A stretch of 64,000 nucleotides of DNA from Dyadobacter sp. CY345 (GCF_021502725.1 NZ_JAKFFS010000002.1:1-64000); one strand, 5' to 3'; counted from the first letter of the stretch, positions 1 to 9,107 are shown. Numbers and translations are program-made. Notes: a model not told the origin generated them from the sequence alone.

Positions 1-137
1 AAGCATCTAAGTGCGAAACTAGCCCGAAGATGAATCTTCCACACAAGGGTCGTTGTAGACTACGACGTTGATAGGCTGCAGGTGTACGTGTAGAAATACA
101 TTCAGCTGAGCAGTACTAATTACCCAACAGCTTGCAC
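1..137 (+). rRNA. 23S ribosomal RNA, 3' end (partial)
   Basis: The first ~137 bases match the conserved 3' terminal region of bacterial 23S rRNA. The recognisable parts are the segment around GTGCGAAACTAGCCC, the AAGATGAATCTTCC stretch and the closing GTACTAATTACCC near position 112-125. The gene begins before the window, so only the tail is present. A 5S gene follows ~150 bases downstream on the same strand, the usual 23S-5S order. The exact 3' end is uncertain by about 10 bases because the mature terminus is set by processing. Confidence 0.9.
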
Positions 138-290
138 AACTTTTAACTCATTCTCTTTTGCTTCCAATATGACATGAAATTCAATGAATGAATTTTGAAT
201 GAGTGAATAAATGAATGACTGCATCTGCAGCCACCATTCAAAACTCTATCATTCTCTCATTCAATCATTGTACACTCACAAAGATCTTGT
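138..290 (+). other. 23S-5S spacer with GAATGA-type repeats
   Basis: This spacer holds no tRNA. Between about 182 and 217 it is built from repeated AATGA/GAATGAG words, and between about 250 and 270 it carries their complements (CATTCTCTCATTC and TCAATCATTG). The two blocks can pair into an imperfect stem around the CTGCATCTGCAG palindrome. This is most simply a precursor-rRNA processing stem. The pairing is seen in the sequence; the role is inferred. Confidence 0.5.
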
Positions 291-399
291 TGGTGGCTAT
301 TGGCCCGGTGTTCACCTCTTCCCATCCCGAACAGAGAAGTTAAGCCCGGAACCGCCGATGATACTTGGGTCAAACCTGGTAAAGTAGGTAGTCGCCACA
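291..399 (+). rRNA. rrf: 5S ribosomal RNA
   Basis: The ~109-nt segment shows the 5S hallmarks. The 5' TGGTGGC pairs with the 3' GTCGCCA. The conserved CCCATCCCGAACAG core of loops B and C lies at about 326-343, followed by GAAGTTAAGCCC and a 3' GGTAAAGTAGGTAG segment. It lies ~150 nt after the 23S tail in the same orientation and is followed at once by an intrinsic terminator, so it closes the rRNA operon. ORFs that overlap it on either strand are shadows. Confidence 0.95.
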
Positions 400-412
400 A
401 TACTATTACAAT

Positions 413-446
413 AAAAAAAGGCCATCTCGAAAGGATGGTCTTTTTT
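413..446 (+). terminator. rRNA operon terminator
   Basis: A 7-bp stem (GGCCATC at 420-426 with GATGGTC at 434-440) is flanked by seven A and six T residues. This is a canonical rho-independent terminator directly after the 5S gene. It ends rrn transcription. Confidence 0.9.
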
Positions 447-626
447 CGTTTATCGCCACCGCCTCTAAGGGAGGCGCAGTCCAAGGCTTGGCCGACTGCC
501 CACGTTGATTGCCTAAGCGCCGGGATCCGCTCTGAGTTTACTCCAATTCAAAACATTGTGGATAGAAAATGTAGCAATTTCCGCCACCCTCACATAAGAA
601 TTTTATCACTTGCAATGCGGTAAAAT

Positions 627-660
627 CAAAAAAACCACCTCGTTTATCGGGATGGTTTTT
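627..660. terminator. bidirectional hairpin terminator
   Basis: A stem of AAAACCACC with GGATGGTTTT, carrying one bulge, has an A-tract on one side and a T-tract on the other. It lies 50 nt downstream of the minus-strand methyltransferase stop and probably terminates that gene. The rest of the 447-710 interval contains nothing I can support as a gene. Confidence 0.7.
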
Positions 661-710
661 GATAATATCTTCGTTTTTACTTGCGGTATAAATAAAATTT
701 TACTTTTTAT

Positions 711-1505
711 TTAAACCTGTAAAATTGCGATGCTGGTTCCTCCTATGTGCTTAATGTTTTTAAATCTCGAATCTGAAAGATACAACTCATTTAGGGCAGT
801 CCATACTCCTTCCCAATTGGTATAATCATGCCAAATAATTAGTCCTCCTGGGCGCATGGTTGATAAAATTTTCTTGCTGTCATTTATAACATATTCATAG
901 GCATGCGACCCGTCAATAAAAGCGAGATCAATCGTATTTTGATAATTGGCGAACGAATAAGTAGCAGAATCCCCAAAAACCTGCGTGATTTTCTGTGCCA
1001 TCGGATGCCCAATAAATCTTTCTCCGGATACATCTTTTTTTACATACCTTATTTCCCCTTCCTCAATTTCCATAGCAGTAGAGCTCAAACCTTCACTCGG
1101 CAGGTCCAAAGTCGTAATTACAGCGTTAGATTTTGTGTTCAAAGCCATATTCAATGTCGTTCTTCCTTGGAAAGTTCCGATTTCGAATATACTATTCGGA
1201 TCGAATTTTTTGACAAGATTACTGATCACCTTCAATTCGAACTCGGTGGTGTGACCGAAACCACATTCATAAACTCCCTCATATTGAGCATTGTCATTTC
1301 CAAACAATTCAAATACATCCGTTTTAGGAAGTATAAAAGGATCAATAGGTGTGACATCTTGTTGGCTATCTTTATTTTCGTAGTGATTATAAAGGGCTAA
1401 AAGATTGTTTCTGCGTTTTTCATCCAACATGCCGACTGTAAGGGTGGACCCAACTCTGCGACATACGCCAAAGTATAACCTAAGATTATTCAAAAAATTT
1501 GCCAT
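711..1505 (-). CDS. class I SAM-dependent methyltransferase
   Basis: This 264-residue protein is a soluble class I methyltransferase. The glycine-rich SAM-binding motif I reads IFEIGTFQGRTT at about residues 106-117. A later acidic strand, LAFIDGSHAYEYV, is followed by the post-motif segment MRPGGLIIWHDY at about 219-230. The pattern matches the Methyltransf_24 group that often acts on small molecules or glycan/lipid acceptors. The acceptor cannot be read from the sequence. The gene stands alone, with a hairpin terminator downstream and a 270-nt gap upstream. The first ~60 residues are not similar to the core and may recognise the substrate. Confidence 0.8.
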   Translation of the reverse strand: MANFLNNLRLYFGVCRRVGSTLTVGMLDEKRRNNLLALYNHYENKDSQQDVTPIDPFILPKTDVFELFGNDNAQYEGVYECGFGHTTEFELKVISNLVKKFDPNSIFEIGTFQGRTTLNMALNTKSNAVITTLDLPSEGLSSTAMEIEEGEIRYVKKDVSGERFIGHPMAQKITQVFGDSATYSFANYQNTIDLAFIDGSHAYEYVINDSKKILSTMRPGGLIIWHDYTNWEGVWTALNELYLSDSRFKNIKHIGGTSIAILQV

Positions 1506-1779
1506 GCAACGATTGAGTTTATGATATTTCGGGTTAAAATACTATTTTTTAATTATATATCATATACAAGTAAATTAATCCTGGTTTGAGAGCTAGGCTG
1601 AGCTAGATTTTTATCTTTGACGTCTGAAGTTAAATAAGTACATATTGCAAAACATTGAATTGGAACATGTGACTTCCATAGTGAAGTTGCCGTCTGAGAA
1701 TAACACATGTTTTCAGCGTACAGTCTCTTTGTTATATAAGATCCCAGGAGTGTTTCCAATCTGTTAATCCGCTGGACAA

Positions 1780-2265
1780 ATGAAAGTTGTCTTTAGGTTA
1801 TATTTATTACTGTCATCCATAAGTCTGTTTGGGCAAAATTATATTACTCCAAAAGGAGAATTTATGGATACAACCAGGGTGTATAGCCCTGGTTGTGCTC
1901 CGCCGTATCAGATATTTTATTATCAGGTAAAGGCCAAGTATCCAGTGTCTTCGGCGCTTTTATTGGCTGAATCAAGAAACTTTATTAAGTCCAAAGAACG
2001 AATAAATTCTGGTAGCGGCTATGTTACTTTTCGGTTTATTATTGACTGTGAGGGTATTATGAGCCGTGTTCTGGTGCAACAAACAGATGAAAATTATAAA
2101 CCATTCCATTTTGAAAAGGAATTTGTGAATGACTTGTACAGTTATCTAAAAACAATGCGTCTGTGGAAGACACACCTTCGGGTGGAAAATCTTAATAATA
2201 TCAATTACGTCGCTTTCGTTTCTTTTAAAATAAAAAATGGGGAAATTATTAATATTATTCCTTAG
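1780..2265 (+). CDS. secreted hypothetical protein, TonB-C-like
   Basis: This 161-residue protein has an N-terminal signal peptide (hydrophobic residues 5-18, ending near LFGQN), so it is probably periplasmic or at the outer membrane. The C-terminal half, from about residue 90, has alternating strands (GYVTFRFIIDCEGIMSRVLV, then NYVAFVSFKIKNGEI). This resembles the small TonB C-terminal-like domains common in Bacteroidota, but I am not certain of that assignment. Its 3' end overlaps the next gene by 29 nt, so the two are translationally linked. The function is unknown. Confidence 0.65.
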   Translation: MKVVFRLYLLLSSISLFGQNYITPKGEFMDTTRVYSPGCAPPYQIFYYQVKAKYPVSSALLLAESRNFIKSKERINSGSGYVTFRFIIDCEGIMSRVLVQQTDENYKPFHFEKEFVNDLYSYLKTMRLWKTHLRVENLNNINYVAFVSFKIKNGEIINIIP

Positions 2266-3052
2266 CATTTTGCTTATTCCGACTTCAAGTCGTTCACAGC
2301 AAAAAATAGATTGCAGCTCTAAATTTGCTCAGGATAGCCTTTTGGAAGTATACTCTGCAAAAGCCTGGAAATTTGGATATAATCATCCGGATTGGGAGGC
2401 AAACTGGGACAGCCTGATTTCCATTTGTCCCAATATCGCAGATGCTTATCAGGAAAAGGCTATTCCTTATTTGAAAAGCGGAGATTATGCTAAGGCGTTT
2501 GAACTGGAAGATAAAGCGGTGGAGCTTGATCCGAAGAGATGGATTGCATACCGTGGATTTTTGCACTGCATTTTTACAAAAAATTGTGAAAAGGCTCTAA
2601 CTGACTTCCAGCTGGCGGAGCAACTAGTGCCCAATGCTAGTGTAATGGACCATACCTATTCATTTTTTTGCGGCCTGGCTTATCTTGAAACCGGAGCTTT
2701 GGAGGAAGCGGAGAAAATGTTTTTAAAGGATATCGAACAACAAAAGAGCAGGGGAAAAGACAATGATATCCATTTTAACTCTTTGCTTTATTTGGGGATA
2801 GTTCAATTTGAAAAGAGGGATTATATTGAAGCTGAAAGAAATCTCAAGGAATGTCTTATATATTATTCACAATTGCCAGAGGCTAATTATTTTTTAGGAC
2901 AACTATTCAAGGCAATTGGAAATCCTGATTCCGATTTGCATTTTAAATTTGCAAAGCAATATTTTAATCAAGGATATAGTATGAATGAAGATAACGAGGT
3001 ATACGTTAACTATCTACGACAGATTTCCTTGGTTGAGATTGAGCGGCAATGA
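2237..3052 (+). CDS. exported tetratricopeptide-repeat protein
   Basis: The 271-residue product has a signal peptide (LLILFLSILLIPTSSRSQ) and then TPR-type helical hairpins. Clear units are DAYQEKAIPYLKSGDYAKAFELEDKAVELDP, split around residues 68-100, and later SLLYLGIVQFEKRDYIEAERNLKECL and PEANYFLGQLFKAIGN. TPR arrays hold protein partners. With its overlapping upstream neighbour it probably forms a small periplasmic two-protein unit. It starts inside that neighbour (29-nt overlap in another frame), which suggests translational coupling. It ends 13 nt before the convergent ispD gene. Confidence 0.75.
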   Translation: MGKLLILFLSILLIPTSSRSQQKIDCSSKFAQDSLLEVYSAKAWKFGYNHPDWEANWDSLISICPNIADAYQEKAIPYLKSGDYAKAFELEDKAVELDPKRWIAYRGFLHCIFTKNCEKALTDFQLAEQLVPNASVMDHTYSFFCGLAYLETGALEEAEKMFLKDIEQQKSRGKDNDIHFNSLLYLGIVQFEKRDYIEAERNLKECLIYYSQLPEANYFLGQLFKAIGNPDSDLHFKFAKQYFNQGYSMNEDNEVYVNYLRQISLVEIERQ

Positions 3053-3065
3053 ATGTCTACTAAAC

Positions 3066-3740
3066 TTAATTTTTAAGATAAATCTCAGCCCGCTTCAAAT
3101 CCTCCGGAGTCGTTATTTTAATGTTTTCATAAGATCCTTCTGTCAAATGAATTTGGTAACCCTGGAATTCCAGAACGCTGGCGCAGTCTGTAAATAGTGA
3201 TTGGTAGGGATTTTCGAAAGCTATTTTCATCCAGTCGATTCGAAAAGTTTGCGGGGTTTGAATTAATCTGAAGGCTGACCGGTCCATAGCCGTATTTTTC
3301 TCAGAATTTTCAATAATTCTGATTGAGTCTTTTAATGGCACGCTAACCACTGCTGTACCAAACTGGGCAGCATTTTGAAAACTTTCCGAAATTATTTCTT
3401 TACTAATCATAGGACGCACGCCGTCATGAACTGCCACAAAGGCATCATCAGTTGCTGTAATACTATCCAAACCATTTTTAACAGAGTGAAATCTTGTTTC
3501 ACCACCGGCTACAAGTGAATATGTCTCAGTAAATGAAAACGTTTTACAAAGGTGATTCCAATAGTCAAACTGAGCCTCTGGAAGAACAAGAATTATCTGT
3601 AAGGTGTCAGAGTAATTTCTAAATGCCGTAATCGTATGCATCAAAATGGGTAATCCGTTGACAGGAATAAACTGTTTTGGGATATTACTTTTCATCCGGC
3701 TTCCTGAGCCACCTGCGACGATGATCACATATTCCTGCAT
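3066..3740 (-). CDS. ispD: 2-C-methyl-D-erythritol 4-phosphate cytidylyltransferase
   Basis: IspD catalyses step 3 of the MEP isoprenoid pathway, transferring CMP from CTP to methylerythritol 4-phosphate in the cytosol. The N-terminal nucleotide-binding loop reads GGSGSRMKSNIPKQF, matching the family GGxGxRMxxxxPKQ signature. Further motifs are VAVHDGVRPMIS, near residue 100, and the IQTPQTF segment. I place the start at ATG 3740, giving 224 residues and beginning MQEYVIIVAGG. The reading frame is open for 15 more codons upstream, but these do not resemble the family. Other MEP genes are not adjacent. Confidence 0.92.
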   Translation of the reverse strand: MQEYVIIVAGGSGSRMKSNIPKQFIPVNGLPILMHTITAFRNYSDTLQIILVLPEAQFDYWNHLCKTFSFTETYSLVAGGETRFHSVKNGLDSITATDDAFVAVHDGVRPMISKEIISESFQNAAQFGTAVVSVPLKDSIRIIENSEKNTAMDRSAFRLIQTPQTFRIDWMKIAFENPYQSLFTDCASVLEFQGYQIHLTEGSYENIKITTPEDLKRAEIYLKN

Positions 3741-3839
3741 AATAAAACGGTTTCGGTATTTCAAAAAAATGTCATTTATCAACACAAAGCTTAGCTAATA
3801 TGTTAATAAATGACAAAAATAATTCTATTGATGCCAGGA

Positions 3840-4889
3840 TCAGATGATCAGCATCGCGTCTCCATAAGTGAAGAATTTATATTTCTCCTTGATCGCCATT
3901 TCGTAAGCTTTCATAACCAAATCAAAACCACCAAATGCGCAAGCTGACATCAATAAAATTGATTCAGGTAGCTGAAAGTTAGATACCATGGCGTTTGCAA
4001 TTTTGAAATCGTAAGGAGGAAAAACAAACTTATCCGTCCATCCTTCAACAGCTTTTAGGTGTCCGCTTGCAGAAACAGATGATTCAATCGCCTTAAGGGA
4101 AGTTGTACCAACAGCACAAACGCGTTTTTTACCGTCCAAAGCTGCATTTACAATATCAGCGCTTGGTTGGGTAATGCGATAATTTTCAGAATCTGTTTTG
4201 TGTTTTGTTAGATCTTCGACATCTACTGTACGGAACGTGCCCAAACCAACGTGCAAAGTAACCGGTGCAAAATTAATACCTTTAATTTCAAGGCGTTTCA
4301 TCATTGCTTTCGTAAAATGCAAACCGGCTGTCGGCGCAGCTACTGCTCCAATATGTTCTGCAAAAATCGTTTGAAAACGTTCACGGTCAGCGCTTTCAAC
4401 TTTACGGCGCGAAATAATTTCCGGAGGAAGTGGTGTTTCGCCCAATTGGTCAACAAGTTTCATAAACTCGTCGTTATCTCCGTCATATAAAAAACGGATT
4501 GTACGACCACGGGACGTTGTATTGTCAATTACTTCTGCAACAAGGTCACTGTCACCAAAGTATAATTTATTACCAACACGAATTTTACGTGCCGGATCGA
4601 CCAGTACGTCCCAAAGACGCATTTCGCGGTTAAGTTCGCGTAATAAAAATACTTCAATTTTAGCTCCTGTTTTTTCCTTCTGGCCATATAACCGAGCCGG
4701 AAAAACTTTGGTATCATTGATTGCCATTACGTCTCCGTCCCCAAAATAATTAATCAGGTCAGGAAACATTTTATGTTCTATTTCTCCGGTGGCACGGTTG
4801 ACTACCATAAGGCGTGATTCGCCGCGGTCGGAAGGATGAAGTGCAATCAGGCTTTGAGGAAGATCAAATTTAAATTCGGATAGCTTCAT
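3840..4889 (-). CDS. queA: S-adenosylmethionine:tRNA ribosyltransferase-isomerase
   Basis: QueA moves the ribosyl part of SAM onto preQ1 in tRNA, giving epoxyqueuosine at the wobble position of GUN anticodons. The 349-residue length fits the family (about 340-360). Characteristic segments include the N-terminal [22 protein letters not shown], the [15 protein letters not shown] block, [14 protein letters not shown] and the [23 protein letters not shown] block. It is transcribed in the same direction as ispD, 99 nt upstream of it. A 268-nt AT-rich gap with no visible gene separates it from accC. Confidence 0.95.
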   Translation of the reverse strand: MKLSEFKFDLPQSLIALHPSDRGESRLMVVNRATGEIEHKMFPDLINYFGDGDVMAINDTKVFPARLYGQKEKTGAKIEVFLLRELNREMRLWDVLVDPARKIRVGNKLYFGDSDLVAEVIDNTTSRGRTIRFLYDGDNDEFMKLVDQLGETPLPPEIISRRKVESADRERFQTIFAEHIGAVAAPTAGLHFTKAMMKRLEIKGINFAPVTLHVGLGTFRTVDVEDLTKHKTDSENYRITQPSADIVNAALDGKKRVCAVGTTSLKAIESSVSASGHLKAVEGWTDKFVFPPYDFKIANAMVSNFQLPESILLMSACAFGGFDLVMKAYEMAIKEKYKFFTYGDAMLII

Positions 4890-5157
4890 AGCTTGTTAAA
4901 TCGGTGAAAGTCGATAAGTCGTGAGACAAAAATGGGGCGGTCGAAAATTTTATTCAAAAAATAGGATATCTACTGAACGTTCAATTAACTATATCTTACT
5001 GGACAATAATATCTTAACTCATAAAGGATAAACCTCTCTGTGGAAACTTAATTTTTAGATAAGTCCTCCCGCAAATTCCTAATAATTTTATATAGCAAAA
5101 AATTAAGACCGCAAAAGTATGAATTTGCAAGAAGAATTCCCAGTAAAATCTTATTTT

Positions 5158-6663
5158 TTAGTGACGACTTAACCGTTGTGTCTTCCATTTAGAGATAGAA
5201 TGGGTTTGCACTTCCGTTTGACCAGCGTTATGAGGAGTTTTCTGTCGCATTAAATAAGCAGATATCATAGCAGCAAGTTCTTTTTCAGTCTCGTTTTGAG
5301 TAAAATTGAGGTATTCCGGATGAAAAAAACGATTAGCAAAATTAGTATCAAAACGTCCGGAAGTGAACTCTTCATGCTGCATCACAAAATGGCAAAATGA
5401 TAGAGTTGTCTGAACGCCTGAAATGTGGTATTCTTCAATGGCTCTGATCATTTTTTGAATCGCTTCTTCACGGTTTTGTCCATAAGTGATCAGCTTTGCC
5501 AGCATGGGATCATAATAAATCGGAATTTCCATTCCTTCTTCAAAGCCATCATCGACCCTTACGCCATTTCCTTGCGGTCTGATATATCTTCGCAGCGTAC
5601 CTACGTCTGGTAAGAAATTATTTGCCGGATCCTCCGCATAAACTCTTACCTCAATGGAATGGCCTTTGAGGTGTAATTCTTCTTGTTTAAAAGCCAGCGG
5701 CTTCCCCTCAGCAATAAAAATCATTTGCTTGACCAGATCAATACCCGTTATTAATTCAGTCACCGGATGTTCAACTTGCAGGCGGGTATTCATTTCCAGA
5801 AAATAGAAATTTTTATTCTCATCCAAAATAAATTCTACCGTTCCTGCTCCATAATATCCACAGGAGCGGGCGACATCGATGGCGCAACGGCCCATATCCT
5901 CACGTATGGCGGGCGTTATGGAAATTGACGGAGCTTCTTCTACCACCTTCTGATGTCGACGTTGTATGGAGCATTCGCGTTCAAATAAATGAATTATATT
6001 TCCGTGTTGATCGCCCAGTATCTGAATTTCAATGTGTTTAGGGGATGTTATATATTTTTCAATAAAAACAGCTCCATCACCGAAGGAAGAAATAGCTTCG
6101 CTTACTGCGCGATCCATTTGTTCGTCAAATTCTGTTTCCTTCTCAACGATACGCATTCCTTTACCTCCACCACCGGCGCTCGCTTTTATCAGGATGGGGT
6201 AGCCGATTTCAGAAGCAACGCGTTTTGCCTCCTCGCGGTCCTCGATAGCGCTGGCAGTTCCGGGTACCATCGGGATATTGTAGTGCGAAGCAGCTTGTTT
6301 TGCGGCCAATTTACTACCCATAATTTCAATTGCCTCCGGCGATGGGCCAATGAAAATGAGATTGGCTTCTTCCACTTTTCTCGCAAATTCAGCATTTTCC
6401 GAAAGGAAGCCGTAACCTGGATGAATTGCATCAACGTTTAAATGGTGGCAAACTTCCAAAATTTTTTTTGTATTTAAATAGGACTCAGATGAAGGAGCCG
6501 GGCCGACACAAACTGCCTCGTCTGCGTAGCGAACATGGGGGGCATTACGATCGGCTTCACTGAATATTGCGACTGTGGCAATATTCATCTCGCGTGCTGT
6601 ACGCAGTATTCTCATGGCGATTTCACCACGATTTGCAACCAGAATTTTTTTAATTTCAGTCAT
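5158..6663 (-). CDS. accC: biotin carboxylase subunit of acyl-CoA carboxylase
   Basis: This enzyme uses ATP to carboxylate biotin carried on a separate carrier protein, the first half-reaction of acetyl- or propionyl-CoA carboxylase. Visible parts are the N-terminal domain (KILVANRGEIAMRI, residues 6-19), the ATP-grasp glycine loop ASAGGGGKGMRIV at about 161-173, and EMNTRLQVEHPVTEL at about 291-305 with the metal and bicarbonate-binding residues. At 501 residues it is about 50 longer than E. coli AccC. The extra C-terminal tail has no biotinyl AMKM motif, so the carrier is encoded elsewhere. Acetyl-CoA and propionyl-CoA carboxylase roles cannot be told apart from this gene alone. Confidence 0.9.
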   Translation of the reverse strand: MTEIKKILVANRGEIAMRILRTAREMNIATVAIFSEADRNAPHVRYADEAVCVGPAPSSESYLNTKKILEVCHHLNVDAIHPGYGFLSENAEFARKVEEANLIFIGPSPEAIEIMGSKLAAKQAASHYNIPMVPGTASAIEDREEAKRVASEIGYPILIKASAGGGGKGMRIVEKETEFDEQMDRAVSEAISSFGDGAVFIEKYITSPKHIEIQILGDQHGNIIHLFERECSIQRRHQKVVEEAPSISITPAIREDMGRCAIDVARSCGYYGAGTVEFILDENKNFYFLEMNTRLQVEHPVTELITGIDLVKQMIFIAEGKPLAFKQEELHLKGHSIEVRVYAEDPANNFLPDVGTLRRYIRPQGNGVRVDDGFEEGMEIPIYYDPMLAKLITYGQNREEAIQKMIRAIEEYHISGVQTTLSFCHFVMQHEEFTSGRFDTNFANRFFHPEYLNFTQNETEKELAAMISAYLMRQKTPHNAGQTEVQTHSISKWKTQRLSRH

Positions 6664-6850
6664 GTAATCAGATCACTATGAGGCAACAAGATATGCGAAA
6701 TTAATTCAAAATATAAAAGTTGTATCTTTATATTTTAGCTAGTGACAATTCCTTGAATATAAGGTTTATACTTAATGTATTATAATTTTTTTTATTTTTG
6801 CATTTATCTAACATATATTACAAGTTGTTACCCACATAAATTAAGAGAGA

Positions 6851-8122
6851 GTGGATATTTTTGAGAAACTGCACAATAACTCAGGCCCGATAGGAACACC
6901 GGCTAAAATGCTGAATAGCCATCATTACTTTTCATTTCCAATGCTGGAAGGTGATCTGGGTCCCAAAATGCGGTTTATGGGGCGTGAAGTTTTAAACTGG
7001 AGCCTTAATAACTATTTGGGTCTGGCGAATCATCCGGAGGTGCGTAAGGTAGATGCCGAAGCTGCGGCAAAGTGGGGATTGGCTTATCCGATGGGTGCAC
7101 GTATGATGTCAGGTAATTCAACGTTGCATGAAGTATTTGAAAAAGAACTTGCGGAATTTGTAGGTAAAAAGGATGCCTTTTTGCTGAATTATGGATACCA
7201 GGGCGTCATGTCGGCAATTGAGTGTATCTGTGATCACCGCGATGTGATCGTGTACGATGCTGAATCTCATGCATGCCTGATCGACGGGATTCGTTTGCAT
7301 AAGGCAAAAATGGGTCAGTATTACAAGTTTAACCATAATGACATGGCTAGCCTTGAAAAAAATCTGATCCGTGCGACAAAAGCTGCAAATGAAAAAGGTG
7401 GTGGTGTACTGGTAATCACGGAAGGTGTTTTCGGGATGTCCGGGAAAGTGGGAGATCTAAAATCCATCGTTGAATTAAAGAAAAAGTACGAGTTCAGACT
7501 GTTGGTAGATGATGCGCATGGATTTGGGACTATGGGTGAAACCGGTGCCGGTGTTCATGAATTGCTAGGTGTTCAAAAAGAAGTAGATCTTTACTTTTCT
7601 ACGTTCGCAAAATCGATGGCAGCCATTGGAGCATTTATAGCATCAGATGATCCTGAAATCATTATGTATCTAAAATATAACATGCGTTCTCAAACATATG
7701 CCAAGGCACTTCCTATGCCTTACGTGGAAGGTTGCAGAAAACGTCTTGAAATGATTAAGACAATGCCGGAGCTTCGTACCAAATTATGGGAGAATGTTGC
7801 GGCTATGCAAAATGGTTTGAGAAGCCGTGGATTTAATATCGGAGAGACGGAATCGCCTGTAACACCAGTTTTCCTTCACAGCGAAGGAGGAGTTCCGGAA
7901 GTAACGCGTATGGTTCGTGATTTACGAGAAAATATGGGTGTCTTTTGTTCGATTGTTGTGTATCCAGTTGTTCCGAAAGGACAGATTATGTTACGTATCA
8001 TTCCGACAGCATCACATACTTTGGAGGATGTAGAATATACATTGGAAGCATTTACAACCTTAGCTGATAAATTGAAGAATAGAGTTTATCAGATTGAAGA
8101 TGTTCAAGAGGTTGCCGAGTAG
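6851..8122 (+). CDS. serine palmitoyltransferase-type alpha-oxoamine synthase
   Basis: This 423-residue PLP enzyme belongs to the alpha-oxoamine synthase family, which condenses an amino acid with an acyl-CoA. In sphingolipid-making Bacteroidota the most likely role is serine plus palmitoyl-CoA to 3-ketodihydrosphingosine. The PLP lysine is K254 in STFAKSMAAIG. The cofactor-contacting Asp/His pair lies in LLVDDAHGFG (D220, H223), and the substrate region GARMMSGNSTLHEVFE follows the family. The start is GTG at 6851 after a purine-rich TTAAGAGAGA; no ATG gives a full N-terminus. A TATTTTTG element at 6793-6800 resembles a -7 box. A strong terminator follows. Alternatives are AONS or KBL, but biotin or threonine pathway genes are not adjacent. 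Confidence 0.82.
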   Translation: MDIFEKLHNNSGPIGTPAKMLNSHHYFSFPMLEGDLGPKMRFMGREVLNWSLNNYLGLANHPEVRKVDAEAAAKWGLAYPMGARMMSGNSTLHEVFEKELAEFVGKKDAFLLNYGYQGVMSAIECICDHRDVIVYDAESHACLIDGIRLHKAKMGQYYKFNHNDMASLEKNLIRATKAANEKGGGVLVITEGVFGMSGKVGDLKSIVELKKKYEFRLLVDDAHGFGTMGETGAGVHELLGVQKEVDLYFSTFAKSMAAIGAFIASDDPEIIMYLKYNMRSQTYAKALPMPYVEGCRKRLEMIKTMPELRTKLWENVAAMQNGLRSRGFNIGETESPVTPVFLHSEGGVPEVTRMVRDLRENMGVFCSIVVYPVVPKGQIMLRIIPTASHTLEDVEYTLEAFTTLADKLKNRVYQIEDVQEVAE

Positions 8123-8144
8123 CAAAATCATTGTCTATTGAGTT

Positions 8145-8180
8145 AAGAGGACGTTTTTTAGCAAAATGTCCTCTTTTTTT
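8145..8180 (+). terminator. intrinsic terminator after oxoamine synthase
   Basis: An 8-bp stem (AAGAGGAC at 8145-8152, GTCCTCTT at 8168-8175) is followed by seven T residues, 22 nt after the stop codon. Confidence 0.85.
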
Positions 8181-8290
8181 GTGGGCTGACTTTGAAATAT
8201 TTATTTAACGTAATTAATTGATATTTAAATAGTTATGTAGGTTACTAACCTAAAATTGGATTATAAGATTGTTTTTTTTTGTTTTTAGGG

Positions 8291-8320
8291 TTGCGGTAAT
8301 GCTTTTAATTGTTAAATTTC
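8291..8320 (+). promoter_or_regulatory. possible Bacteroidota sigma promoter for Hc1 gene
   Basis: TTG at 8291-8293 and TAAATTTC at 8313-8320 are 19 nt apart. This approximates the TTG / TAnnTTTG pattern of Bacteroidota primary sigma promoters, about 58 nt before the Hc1 start. The -7 box deviates in its last base. Confidence 0.35.
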
Positions 8321-8378
8321 GGGCAAAACATGCGTTTCTAGCTTGTTAGAGGCATTTTAACTAAAAACAAACAAAAAC

Positions 8379-8558
8379 ATGGCAAGATTTGATGAAGTTA
8401 AAGATTTGATCCTATCGCTTGAAGGCGATTTCGATAAGTTTTACAATAAAGCGAACCAGGCTGCCGGAACGCGTGTACGCAAAGGAATGCAAGAGCTAAA
8501 AACTTTGGCTCAGGAAATCCGTTCGGAAGTACAGAATAAAAAGAACGAAGGCGAATAA
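8379..8558 (+). CDS. histone H1-like protein Hc1
   Basis: This small 59-residue protein starts MARFDEVKDLILSLEGDF. It contains the conserved block NQAAGTRVRKGMQELK, followed by a lysine/glutamate-rich end. This matches the short Hc1-type histone H1-like proteins that are widespread and highly expressed in Bacteroidota. They are thought to bind DNA and help organise the nucleoid. The gene is monocistronic, with its own probable promoter and a terminator 27 nt after the stop. The family assignment is by pattern recognition; its biochemical role in this phylum is poorly known. Confidence 0.85.
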   Translation: MARFDEVKDLILSLEGDFDKFYNKANQAAGTRVRKGMQELKTLAQEIRSEVQNKKNEGE

Positions 8559-8584
8559 GTAACCGGCTTTACGGTTTGCAAAAA

Positions 8585-8613
8585 AGGCCCGGTTTTAATC
8601 GGGCTATTTTTGT
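8585..8613. terminator. bidirectional terminator between Hc1 and MaoC genes
   Basis: GCCCG at 8587-8591 pairs with CGGGC at 8600-8604. A-rich sequence lies on the left and T-rich sequence on the right. The hairpin sits exactly between two convergent stop codons, so it can serve both genes. Confidence 0.75.
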
Positions 8614-9027
8614 TTAGAATTTCTCCTGATTGATCATCGTGGCCATGCCTCTTGTCACGACTTTCTTTGTATTTATGTCAACAATTTCAGTTGATATTTC
8701 AGCAATATGTTTAACCGGATCAATGGTTTTAATTGTAAAAACAGCTTTGTAATCTGTATCTACAAACATAGGTCTTAAAAATTCCACTGTTTGTTTCAGA
8801 TAGATTGATCCAAATCCAGGAAACTGAGTTCCTAATACTTTTGTGAAAACTGTTGCGCCCAGCATCCCATGGATAATCGGGCGTTTGAAAGTTGTTGTTG
8901 CCGCATATTCCGCATCCAGGTGAAGCGGGTTATTATCGCCAGTCAGCGCTGCAAATTGAATAACCTGCTCCTGTGAAAATCGAAAAGGATGATCGAAGGT
9001 GGCATTAACAACAGGTTCAATATTCAT
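8614..9027 (-). CDS. MaoC-like (R)-specific enoyl-CoA hydratase
   Basis: This 137-residue single hot-dog-fold protein belongs to the MaoC/hydratase-2 group, which hydrates trans-2-enoyl-CoA to (R)-3-hydroxyacyl-CoA. The hydratase-2 catalytic motif is visible around residues 27-55: FAALTGDNNPLHLDAEY, followed by KRPIIHGML, with the Asp/His dyad at D31 and H36. The first ~10 residues lead directly into the fold and no signal peptide is present. It converges on the Hc1 gene and is separated from hpf by a terminator, so it is probably transcribed alone. Confidence 0.85.
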   Translation of the reverse strand: MNIEPVVNATFDHPFRFSQEQVIQFAALTGDNNPLHLDAEYAATTTFKRPIIHGMLGATVFTKVLGTQFPGFGSIYLKQTVEFLRPMFVDTDYKAVFTIKTIDPVKHIAEISTEIVDINTKKVVTRGMATMINQEKF

Positions 9028-9107
9028 AAATAGTTTTGTTTATATTTTTGGCAAAAATCGGCTAATTCGCTGATCTGTCCAAATCGGTTTGGAAATTGCT
9101 TTAAAAC

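Noticed and set aside
257-623. ORFs on both strands across the 5S region
   Set aside because: They overlap the 5S rRNA gene and its terminator and have no protein-like composition.
1553-1759. 68-codon minus-strand ORF
   Set aside because: No signal, motif or start context; it lies in an AT-rich gap next to real genes and reads as random sequence.
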